The position numbers were made by a program, and so were the translations under genes. This document shows, one piece after another, positions 6,781 to 13,111 of a DNA stretch of 21,352 nt. How positions within the stretch are numbered: position 1 is the stretch's first letter; each line of letters starts with the position of its first letter. Origin of the DNA: DASULK01 sp036278255 (lineage in GTDB: Bacteria > Actinomycetota > Actinomycetes > Mycobacteriales > Micromonosporaceae); assembly GCA_036278255.1 (NCBI GenBank), contig DASULK010000108.1, forward strand, positions 1 to 21,352, in the 5' to 3' direction. Under the pieces are notes generated by a model. The model ran no database searches. It had not been told where the DNA came from and saw only the letters and a program-made list of their open reading frames with translations.

Positions 6781-8067
6781 GTGACGGCCGCGGCCGACGC
6801 CAGAATGCCGGCGGGTGGGGCGGTACCGCTCGCCGACTACCTCGCCAGCGTGCTGAGCAGGCTACGCGCGTTGCCCCCGCTCGATCTCGACCTGACCGAG
6901 GCGTACGGCAACGTGCTCGCCGAGGACGTCGTGGCACCCCACTCGTACCCCGCCTTCGACCAGGCCGCCATCGACGGCTACGCGGCGCGCTGGGAAGACA
7001 TCGCCGGCGCCGGCTACGACGGATCCGGCCGCGCCGGAGTACGGCTCAACGTCGTCGGCGACCTCGGAGCGGCGAGTTGGCGGCCCGTCCGACTGACCCC
7101 GGGAACCTGCTTCTCGGTCGCCGCCGGGGCGCCGCTGCCCGTCTCCGCCGACGTGGTGGTCCCCGTCGAGTGGACCGACCAGGGCATGGCGGTGGTGGAG
7201 ATCTTCCGCGCCCCCAAGCGGGGTTCCGGCGTACGCCGGGCCGGCTCGGAGTTACCCGCCGGCACGCTGCTCGCCCAGGCCGGCACCCCCATCTCCCCGG
7301 CGCTGGTCGCGGGCCTGGCCGCCACCGGGATCGGGTACGTCGTCGTGCAGCCCAGCCCGCGGGTGGTGATCGTGGCGACCGGGGACGAGTTGGTGGAGGT
7401 TGGCCGCGGCAGCCAACCAGGCCAGGTGGTGGACATCAACTCGCACGCGCTCACCGCAGCCGTGGTGGAGGCGGGCGCGGTGGCCTACCGGGTGGGCATG
7501 TGCGACGACGACCCGGAGGGGCTGCGGGCACTGCTGGAGGACCAGGCACCCCGGGCCGACCTCATCATCACCACCGGCGGCACCGGTACCGGCCCCGGCG
7601 ACATACTGCGACGTGTCCTGTCGCGCCGAGACGGGAAACGCTCCAGCCCGGTCGTCTTCACCGATGTGGCGCTCTACCCGGGTGCGGCGCTCGGATTCGG
7701 CACGTTCGGCGCCGAGGAGGTACCGATCGTGTGCCTGCCCGGGGAACCCGGCACCGCGCTGATCGGCTTCGAAGTCCTGGCCCGTCCGGCGATCCAACTC
7801 CTCGCCGGAGCCGAACCGGTGTTCCGCCCGGGTGTCCGGGCCCACCTGTTGGAGACCATCTCCTCACCGGCAGGTCTACGCGAGTTCCGTCCCGCCTATG
7901 TGGCTGAACGGCGCGGTGGCGGCTACACGGTGCAGCCGTTGCCGGGCGGACCTTTCACCCTCTCCGGACTTGCGGAGGCCAACGGCCTCCTGGTGCTCGG
8001 AGAGCGGATCACCACCGCCCCGGCTGGCTCTACCGTGGATGTACTGCTGCTGGACCGCCGACGATGA
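6781..8067 (+). CDS. glp: Gephyrin/MoeA-like protein, probable divisome factor Glp
   Basis: A 428-residue protein with the full MoeA fold: AFDQAAIDGYA (58-68), a TGDEL motif near 200, a MogA-like domain with TGGTGTGPGD (265-274), LPGEPGTAL (319-327) and the C-terminal MoeA domain. Canonical MoeA inserts molybdate into molybdopterin-adenylate. Here two signature motifs are altered: GGVSVG is replaced by GGTGTG, and PGNPVS by PGEPGT. In Corynebacterium glutamicum the moeA-like gene next to the membrane receptor GlpR encodes Glp, which binds FtsZ and works in division; a SepX/GlpR gene two genes downstream supports the same job here. An enzymatic role cannot be excluded. GTG 6781 is preceded by GAGGTGA. 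The 117-bp gap after galU is GC-rich with no clear promoter. Confidence 0.85.
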   Translation: MTAAADARMPAGGAVPLADYLASVLSRLRALPPLDLDLTEAYGNVLAEDVVAPHSYPAFDQAAIDGYAARWEDIAGAGYDGSGRAGVRLNVVGDLGAASWRPVRLTPGTCFSVAAGAPLPVSADVVVPVEWTDQGMAVVEIFRAPKRGSGVRRAGSELPAGTLLAQAGTPISPALVAGLAATGIGYVVVQPSPRVVIVATGDELVEVGRGSQPGQVVDINSHALTAAVVEAGAVAYRVGMCDDDPEGLRALLEDQAPRADLIITTGGTGTGPGDILRRVLSRRDGKRSSPVVFTDVALYPGAALGFGTFGAEEVPIVCLPGEPGTALIGFEVLARPAIQLLAGAEPVFRPGVRAHLLETISSPAGLREFRPAYVAERRGGGYTVQPLPGGPFTLSGLAEANGLLVLGERITTAPAGSTVDVLLLDRRR

Positions 8068-8123
8068 GAAGGCCGGGCGGACGGGGCGAACCCCGGGCCT
8101 GGGAAAAGAGGTGAGGTGAGGTG

Positions 8124-8756
8124 ATGTTCTCCTCCGGGCAGCCGGCCTGGCCCGTGATGCTGCGGGACGGGCCGGTGCTGTTGCGCCCGTACCGGCGCGA
8201 CGACGCCGAGGCGTGGTCGGAGGTGCGGCTCGCCAACCAGGAGTGGCTCTGTCCGTGGGAGCCCGTCCCGGCGGGGCGGTGGCGGGAACTCAACTCACCG
8301 ACCGCCTACCGGTACGTCTATCGCGACCAGCGCCGTTCGGCCCAGCGCGGCGAGAGCATGCCGTTCGCCGTCTGCCTCGACGAGGAGGGGCAGGAGCGGT
8401 ACGTCGGCCACCTCAACCTGAGCACCATCGTCCGGCGGGCGTTCTGTTCGGCCTCCGTCGGCTACTGGGTCGACTCCCGTGCGGCCGGGCGGGGCATCAT
8501 TCCCACCGCCGTAGCCCTCGCCGTTGATCATGCCTTCGGTCCGGCCGGCCTGCACCGGGTTGAGGTGAACATCCGCCCCGAGAACACCGCGTCGCGGCGG
8601 GTGGTTGAGAAGCTCGGCTTCCGCCAGGAGGCCTACCACCTGCGGTACATGTACATCAATGGCGCCTGGCGTGACCACATCGGCTACGCGATGACCAGTG
8701 AGGAGGTCGCCCCCGAGGGGGGCCTGTTGGCCCGCTGGCATCGGCTGCACGGGTGA
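8124..8756 (+). CDS. GNAT acetyltransferase, RimJ/RimL type
   Basis: A 210-residue GNAT-fold protein. The N-terminal substrate region (LRDGPVLLRPYRRDDAEAW) is followed by the central strand VGYWVDSRAAGRGIIPTAVA, where RAAGRGI is the acetyl-CoA pyrophosphate loop, and by VEVNIRPENTASRRVVEKLG, the conserved C-terminal part. It is closest to the RimJ family (N-terminal acetylation of ribosomal or other proteins), and its position between glp and sepX matches Rv0995. The true substrate is unknown; proximity to division genes allows, but does not show, that it acts on one of them. ATG 8124 follows a GAGGTGAGGTG stretch; GTG 8121 directly before it is an alternative. Confidence 0.9.
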   Translation: MFSSGQPAWPVMLRDGPVLLRPYRRDDAEAWSEVRLANQEWLCPWEPVPAGRWRELNSPTAYRYVYRDQRRSAQRGESMPFAVCLDEEGQERYVGHLNLSTIVRRAFCSASVGYWVDSRAAGRGIIPTAVALAVDHAFGPAGLHRVEVNIRPENTASRRVVEKLGFRQEAYHLRYMYINGAWRDHIGYAMTSEEVAPEGGLLARWHRLHG

Positions 8757-8940
8757 TCTTGCCCAGGCCGGGATCGGGCTCGGCGCGGCGCAGCCTATTC
8801 CGGTGCATCGGACCGTAACCTCAGGTGACTGGGACGTGATCGACCATCCCCGGGTTCGGTCGGCGACTGCCCGCCGGCACCGGTGACCCCGGCAAGGTCG
8901 CGGACGATCGATCGCCGATGAGGTGACGGGAGGGGTGAGG

Positions 8941-9738
8941 GTGCCGACCTCGGTGCTCCTCGCCGTCCTCGCCGCTGCTGGTCTGCTCGCCCTCGCACCT
9001 GCGCTTGTGCGCCGGTACGACGCCACCGAGCGCCTGGTGGCGGAGCGGGCGCAGTCGACGGCACGGGTGCTGGCGCGCCAGCGTCGGCGGCGGACCGTGC
9101 CTGGTCGTCGACCCGTCAACCCGTCCCGTGCAATAACTCTCCGCAGCGCTACCCCGGCGGTGCCCGCATCGGCGTCGCCGGTCTCCGGGCCTCCGTCCAC
9201 CGGTCGCCGAACTTCCCGGCTGCGTACGGTGCCCCGGCCGGCCACCCGTCCCCGGCGCCGGCCGGCACCGCGGCGGCACACCCCGGCGATCTACCGCCGC
9301 CGTCGGCTGCTGGCCGGGCTGGTGCTGCTCAACCTGGTTGAACTGATCGGTGTGATCGTGGTCGGCCCCGGGTTCTGGATCAGCGTCTCGGTCACCGGAA
9401 CCCTGCTGGTGGTCTACGTGGTGCATCTGCGTAACCGGGCGATCGTCGAGCAACGCCGGCGCCGCCGGCAGGCCCGGGAGGCCGCCTGGTTGGCGGCGCG
9501 GCAGGCCGAGGTGCGGCGAGAGCAGGCCCGCCGGGCGGCCGCCCGACGGGAGGCGCAGCGGCGGCTGGCGGCCCAACGGGAAGCGGTACGGCGGGCCGCG
9601 ATGGGGCTGGACCAGCCCCGCGACCTGCCCGCCGCGGCTGCCCGCCATCGCGGGGTGGGGGGCTCCGTCTCCTACCGTCGCGCCAGCGGTCTGCGTGGCC
9701 GCCCCTACGAAGCCGGCCGCAACCCCCACTCCGCCTGA
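8941..9738 (+). CDS. sepX: SepX/GlpR-type cell-division membrane protein
   Basis: A 265-residue, very Arg/Ala-rich membrane protein. It has an N-terminal membrane segment (about 3-22, LLAVLAAAGLLALAPALVRR) followed by YDATERLV, then a disordered basic and Pro-rich linker (about 45-118), two further membrane segments (about 124-141 and 143-163), and a basic, probably coiled-coil tail (168-205) ending in a polar region. This layout and the position after glp and a GNAT gene match Rv0996, Corynebacterium GlpR (the membrane receptor of Glp) and Streptomyces SepX (septum and hyphal-wall maintenance). GTG 8941 is chosen because it puts the N-terminus at the membrane segment and has GGGAGGGG 6-7 nt upstream; GTG 8923 is possible. 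The 184-bp gap before it shows no feature I can support. Confidence 0.8.
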   Translation: MPTSVLLAVLAAAGLLALAPALVRRYDATERLVAERAQSTARVLARQRRRRTVPGRRPVNPSRAITLRSATPAVPASASPVSGPPSTGRRTSRLRTVPRPATRPRRRPAPRRHTPAIYRRRRLLAGLVLLNLVELIGVIVVGPGFWISVSVTGTLLVVYVVHLRNRAIVEQRRRRRQAREAAWLAARQAEVRREQARRAAARREAQRRLAAQREAVRRAAMGLDQPRDLPAAAARHRGVGGSVSYRRASGLRGRPYEAGRNPHSA

Positions 9739-9759
9739 CCCGCCCCCGCCCCCGCCCCC
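9739..9759 (-). repeat. GGGGGC hexamer tract with strong G-quadruplex pattern (minus strand)
   Basis: Directly after the sepX stop the plus strand reads CCC, then three runs of CCCCC separated by single G bases. The minus strand therefore has four G-runs of at least three with one-base loops, the pattern expected to form the most stable quadruplexes. Folding is predicted, not shown. Confidence 0.5.
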
Positions 9760-9798
9760 GCCGTCCCGTCCCTCTTGTCCCGTCCCCCGTTTTCCCGT

Positions 9799-9856
9799 CG
9801 ATCAAGGACTTTTTGTTGCTAGTGGATCTTTATTCGCTGCCATGAGTCCTTGATCG
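9799..9856. repeat. AT-rich inverted repeat, 12-bp perfect arms, REP-like
   Basis: CGATCAAGGACT at 9799-9810 pairs perfectly with AGTCCTTGATCG at 9845-9856 around a 34-base AT-rich loop. The 9-mer CCTTGATCG recurs at 9867-9875. Base composition is clearly lower in G+C than the surroundings. It could be a dispersed intergenic element or a terminator for sepX; the long loop argues against a simple terminator. Confidence 0.55.
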
Positions 9857-9976
9857 GCACAGAAGACCTTGATCGAGGCTCGGGCAGGGTAGGAAAACGG
9901 GCAGCACCGACTCGGGCCGGGCCGAGGGGCGGATTCGCGGAGTTGCCGTCGGACCTGTTAGCCTTGTCGCTGGCTC

Positions 9977-9997
9977 GCCACCTGATCCTCAGGTGGC
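9977..9997. promoter_or_regulatory. Perfect 9-bp hairpin upstream of tRNA-Ala
   Basis: GCCACCTGA at 9977-9985 and TCAGGTGGC at 9989-9997 form a perfect hairpin with loop TCC, 28 bp before the tRNA. AAGTTCTT follows, not a proper T-run. It may end transcription entering the tRNA gene or be an operator; the role is unknown. Confidence 0.45.
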
Positions 9998-10025
9998 AAG
10001 TTCTTGCTGGGCTTCGGCCTGGCGA

Positions 10026-10098
10026 GGGGCTGTGGCGCAGCTGGTAGCGCACCTCGTTCGCAACGAGGGGGTCAGGGGTTCGAGTCCCCTCAGCTCCA
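10026..10098 (+). tRNA. tRNA-Ala (anticodon CGC)
   Basis: The 73-nt sequence folds into a complete cloverleaf. The acceptor stem is GGGGCTG/CAGCTCC and contains the G3:U70 wobble pair that identifies alanine tRNAs. The D stem is GCGC/GCGC, the anticodon stem CCTCG/CGAGG with loop TTCGCAA, and the T arm AGGGG-TTCGAGT-CCCCT. The anticodon CGC (10059-10061) reads GCG codons. The discriminator base is A, and CCA is not encoded (the next bases are CC then CC). A terminator follows 10 bp later. Confidence 0.97.
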
Positions 10099-10108
10099 CC
10101 CCGGCAAC

Positions 10109-10141
10109 AAGGCCGTTTCCGATCATCGGAAGCGGCCTTTT
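10109..10141 (+). terminator. Rho-independent terminator of tRNA-Ala
   Basis: AAGGCCG-T-TTCCGA pairs with TCGGAA-G-CGGCCTT across a TCA loop: 13 pairs plus one U:G wobble, ending in TTTT. It lies 10 bp after the tRNA. Confidence 0.85.
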
Positions 10142-10390
10142 CTGATCCTGTACAGCAGCAAATGCAGCAAGGCGCTCACGCACATGGGTGCACGGCCTGC
10201 GGTGGTCCGGCTTGGATTATTGGGAAGCGTGGTCACCCGTCGTCGTTGGTAGCGGTGACGTCCCGGCCGCCGCCTGGCTGTCCGGCCACCGTCGTGGTCG
10301 CCATTCGGTGGTTACGGTTCACCTGCCGCAGGTGGGGCGCCGGCTGGTCCGGATAGCTCACCCCCGCCCAAACCTGGCACGCCAACGGCG
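10142..10390. other. Non-coding stretch with no recognised gene
   Basis: Between the tRNA terminator and the DUF2892 remnant I find no frame with a ribosome-binding site, recognisable motif or normal codon bias. Short open frames exist on both strands but read as Arg/Gly/Pro-rich shadows. No promoter or repeat stands out. Confidence 0.4.
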
Positions 10391-10472
10391 GCCAACGGGA
10401 GCAGGCCCACGACGGCCAGCAGCCACCACCCGCCACCCAGAGAAGCCCCGATCGCGATGAGGGCCAGCCCGA
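10391..10472 (-). pseudogene. Remnant of a DUF2892-like membrane protein gene
   Basis: Read on the minus strand this encodes AIGLALIAIGASLGGGWWLL and AVVGLLPLAA, closely matching the middle of the intact gene at 11189-11467. An in-frame TGA precedes it, the N-terminal 17 or so codons are missing, and similarity stops after LPLAA. By hand alignment the 82 bp match 11331-11412 at about 85-90% without gaps. It appears to be a deleted second copy, and no product is expected. Confidence 0.7.
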
Positions 10473-10473
10473 T

Positions 10474-10526
10474 GGCCGCTGCGGGTCAGTCAGCTTGACG
10501 GAGCGGTTGTGGACGGGCCGCTCCGC
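10474..10526 (-). repeat. Duplicated segment B (copy of 11531-11579)
   Basis: GGCCGCTGCGGGTCAG and the following bases through GTGGACGGGCCG match 11531-11579 closely, apart from a 4-bp TCAG insertion. In both copies the segment supplies the last dozen codons and the stop of a minus-strand gene (tails GPSTTAPSS and GPSTAAPSN), although the two genes are otherwise unrelated. Confidence 0.65.
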
Positions 10527-11083
10527 TTGTACGGGCGATCGGCGACCACATCGGTCCAGGCCCGGAAGCGGCGGTAGGACGGATCCGGCGTGGGGCACGT
10601 CGCCAGCAAGAGATCGCTCTGCCCGTACGAGATCCATTCCCACGTGGCCAGCGTCAGTGCCAGCATGCGCTTCCTGACCCGCTGCCGGATCCGCCGCGTC
10701 TCTTGATCGCTGAATCCCCACGACCGTAACCGCTGCTCGCACTCTTCTCGCCAGATGTCGTAATCGGTGTCCAGGAACGGCTGCAGCAGATCCCCCCACA
10801 CGTCGTACCGCTCGACCACCGGCACACCCGCGTCCGACACCGCTGTTGCGAGTTCCTCCCGGTATTCGGCCGAGATGAAGACGGTACGACCATCGACGAG
10901 GCGGAGTTGCGGCGGAGACTCGCCGGGGTCGGCATCCCATACCCGTGACCAAGGGATGTTCCTGCCGCAGTAACGGGACTCGGGGCACTCTCTGTGCCAG
11001 GCCAGCCGTACCCCGCCGGCGTCAATCCGTACCTTGTCAGCGAACGGAGTTTGGTTCCACACGTAGCCATGGTCGCGTACCAA
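10490..11083 (-). CDS. Hypothetical protein, soluble, family not recognised
   Basis: A 197-residue protein that looks real: mixed composition, many acidic and aromatic residues, none of the Arg/Pro/Ala excess of shadow frames. No membrane segment or signal peptide is seen. It has several Trp residues, two Cys in ECPESRYCGRN (about 33-43), and a central helical region WREECEQRLRSWGFSDQETR followed by the basic RIRQRVRKRM. I do not recognise the family. The only start in frame before the conserved-looking part is TTG 11083, with no ribosome-binding site and an in-frame stop just upstream, so the 5' end may be truncated. The last dozen codons are shared at DNA level with the acyltransferase gene's 3' end. 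It sits between two copies of a duplicated segment. Confidence 0.6.
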   Translation of the reverse strand: MVRDHGYVWNQTPFADKVRIDAGGVRLAWHRECPESRYCGRNIPWSRVWDADPGESPPQLRLVDGRTVFISAEYREELATAVSDAGVPVVERYDVWGDLLQPFLDTDYDIWREECEQRLRSWGFSDQETRRIRQRVRKRMLALTLATWEWISYGQSDLLLATCPTPDPSYRRFRAWTDVVADRPYKRSGPSTTAPSS

Positions 11084-11188
11084 TGGGGCTCAACGAAGTT
11101 AGCGGGGGGTACGGCGGCGTTCTCCACTGCATTGAAATGGGGTTGTCTGCTGTGACGGGACAGCACTACTTCCGTGAAATGGAGTCGA

Positions 11189-11467
11189 TCAAGCGTGTTG
11201 AGCGGTGTGTGAAAGACGGAAGGCGTGCCCTGCGCTTTCACGCTGCCTTGAGGTGGCTTCCTGGAACTTCCGGCCGGAGAGCGGCTGGTGGAAGAGGGGT
11301 CCCAGAGTGCAGAAGTTGAAGAGGCCAGCAGCCAACGGGAGCAGACCCGCGACGGCCAGCAGCCACCAGCCGCCACCGAGCGATGCGCCGGCTGCGATGA
11401 GGGCCAGCCCGAGGATGACGCGGATGACCCGGCCGGGCAGCGAGTTGAAGAATCGCAGGATCGCCAT
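11189..11467 (-). CDS. Small DUF2892 (YgaP-type) inner-membrane protein
   Basis: A 92-residue protein with two adjacent membrane helices: VIRVILGLALIAAGASLGGG and WWLLAVAGLLPLAAGLFNFC. The GLALI...GWWLL...GLLPL...FC pattern is that of the DUF2892 domain, as in the C-terminal half of YgaP rhodaneses. There is no rhodanese part. Function is unknown. The 40-residue tail after GPLF is polar and longer than usual for stand-alone members, so the 3' end may be altered. ATG 11467 is preceded by AGGAG at about 9 nt. It lies 75 bp downstream of the acyltransferase stop on the same strand, and a broken second copy lies at 10391-10472. Confidence 0.8.
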   Translation of the reverse strand: MAILRFFNSLPGRVIRVILGLALIAAGASLGGGWWLLAVAGLLPLAAGLFNFCTLGPLFHQPLSGRKFQEATSRQRESAGHAFRLSHTAQHA

Positions 11468-11530
11468 CGAGCTACTCCTGGATAAATAGGGAAAATTGCT
11501 CCTACTTTTGGTCAGCCTAGCGCCACTGGT

Positions 11531-11579
11531 GGCCGCTGTGGGTCAGTTTGACGGGGCGGCTGTGGAGGGGCCGGCCCGG
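11531..11579 (-). repeat. Duplicated segment A (copy of 10474-10526)
   Basis: This is the counterpart of the repeat at 10474-10526. It covers the acyltransferase stop codon and last codons. Together with the DUF2892 homology (11331-11412 against 10391-10472) it makes one duplicated block, the other copy having lost the roughly 118 bp at 11413-11530. Confidence 0.65.
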
Positions 11580-13111
11580 CCGGGCAGGGCGGGCTCGGGC
11601 GCGGGTGAATCGCCGTCCGGTGGCGCGGCATCGGTCGAGACCTTGTCGCGTGGCGGCAGCAGACGGGCGGGCCGGCGTGCGGCGAGGTCCTCGACCCAGC
11701 CCAGCGCCAGCACGATCAGCACCAGGATCGCGACGGCCACCACGAAATAGCCGACCATGCCCAGCCGCCAGACGCCGAAGACGTTGCCGACCACGAAGCA
11801 CGCCGCGATCGCGAGGTTGTGCCACAGGTAGACGGTCACCGCCCGGGCGTTGAGCACCGTGACCAGCCGGTCCAGGGGTCGGGCCCGGGCCAGCCAGGCC
11901 ATCGCCGGGGCGGCCCGCAGCAGAAGCAGGACGAATCCGAGCGAATAGAATGCCTGCCCGATCGGAATCGCGTTGAGGTCGAATCCACCCCATGTCGACG
12001 GATGCGTCAGGGCCCACACTGCGCCGATGCCGAGGCTCAGGACCGCCAAGGTGAGCAGTGCCGCCAGCGGCAGGCGGCGCAGCGTACCGTCCCGGTGGGC
12101 GAACCCGACGATCCAGCAGGCGCCGAAGGTCGCCACGTCGATGGCGACCGAGGCGGTGGCCGGATTCAGCAGTGACGGCACGGTTTCGAGTCCGACCAGG
12201 ACGGCTAGGGGAAGCAGCACCGCCGGCAGCGGCCGTCTGCGGTAGAACCAGAGCAGCGCCGGGGAGAGCAGCACCAGCCACAGGTAGGTCACCAGGTACC
12301 ACAGCACCGTGCTCACCGGTTCGGCCCACGGGCTGCCGGGCGGGACGGCCAACGGGATCACCCAGGTCAACAACTCTGACCACGCGGGGCGCTCCGGCCA
12401 GTCGAACCAGAGCATCGCCGGGACCAGCAGGGCCGCCAGTACCCACAGCGCCGGCAACAGCCGACGAATCCGGTTGGTGATTGCCGGTACGGCCCCACGG
12501 TCGATCGACCGCGCCATCAGCGACCCCCCGATAGCGAACATCACCCCCATCGCCGGGAAGACGAAACTCAGCCAGGCCACCGGGAACATGTGGTAGATGA
12601 ACACCCGGGTCAGCGCCACCGCCCGCAGAGTGTCAAACCAGCGGTCGCGGGTCCGCGGCTTCGCGGACGGCCCAGCCGCACCAGCCGTGACCGCGGCGGC
12701 GCCCGGTGCCGCCGCGCCGGGCGCCGCCTGGCCGGTGCGTTGCAGCTTGTGCCAGCGGAGCCGGGAACCGGTCAGCGCGGTCACCATCGACTGGATCAGC
12801 ACCAGGTACATCAGTTGGCGGTAGACGAACTGCTGCACCGGCAGCGCCGACAGCGCGCGCAGCGGTTCCCGGTCGAGCCGGAAGGCGATGACCGCGGTGA
12901 GCGCCTGCAGGCCCAGCATCGCCAGCCAACCGACGAGGGTGCTCGTGCGGTCGAGAAAGAAGAAGCCGTAGACGGCCATCAGGTCGATCAAGGGCGCCAG
13001 CAGCGGCAGCGCCACCCCGAAGAAGGCGAGGAACGGCAGCCCCCGCCGACCAAAGCGACCGGATGCCCCGCTGTCCCGCAGCGCGCCGCGGTGCTTCCAC
13101 ATCGCCTGCAT
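11543..13111 (-). CDS. GT2 C-terminal membrane part plus acyltransferase-3 domain (downstream piece of the frameshifted fusion)
   Basis: This frame continues the gene beginning at 14889. From MQAMWKHRGALRDS it encodes the C-terminal part of a processive GT2 synthase: membrane helices (FLAFFGVALPLLAPLIDLMA and others) to about residue 135. An Ala/Pro/Gly linker follows, then an acyltransferase-3 (OafA/IcaC-type) domain of about 340 residues starting at WFDTLRAVALTRVFIYHMFP, with the family's Arg and His, and including VYLWHNLAIAA near its end. Such domains transfer acetyl or succinyl groups to extracellular glycans across the membrane. The C-terminal tail is Pro/Ala-rich and cytoplasmic. The ATG at 13111 has no good ribosome-binding site, so the piece would be made only by frameshifting, by re-initiation, or if the shift is a sequencing error. 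Confidence 0.8.
   Translation of the reverse strand: MQAMWKHRGALRDSGASGRFGRRGLPFLAFFGVALPLLAPLIDLMAVYGFFFLDRTSTLVGWLAMLGLQALTAVIAFRLDREPLRALSALPVQQFVYRQLMYLVLIQSMVTALTGSRLRWHKLQRTGQAAPGAAAPGAAAVTAGAAGPSAKPRTRDRWFDTLRAVALTRVFIYHMFPVAWLSFVFPAMGVMFAIGGSLMARSIDRGAVPAITNRIRRLLPALWVLAALLVPAMLWFDWPERPAWSELLTWVIPLAVPPGSPWAEPVSTVLWYLVTYLWLVLLSPALLWFYRRRPLPAVLLPLAVLVGLETVPSLLNPATASVAIDVATFGACWIVGFAHRDGTLRRLPLAALLTLAVLSLGIGAVWALTHPSTWGGFDLNAIPIGQAFYSLGFVLLLLRAAPAMAWLARARPLDRLVTVLNARAVTVYLWHNLAIAACFVVGNVFGVWRLGMVGYFVVAVAILVLIVLALGWVEDLAARRPARLLPPRDKVSTDAAPPDGDSPAPEPALPGRAGPSTAAPSN

Noticed and set aside
10233..10988. 251-codon minus-strand frame over the tRNA-distal patch
   Set aside because: Arg/Gly-rich; it overlaps the better-formed unknown ORF and the DUF2892 remnant in another frame.
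10026..11188. tRNA-Ala as attachment site of an integrated element
   Set aside because: No repeat of the tRNA 3' end was seen downstream, no integrase is present, and a normal terminator follows the tRNA.
10945..11319. Plus-strand frame of 124 codons
   Set aside because: No ribosome-binding site or motif; antisense to the unknown ORF start and the DUF2892 gene tail.
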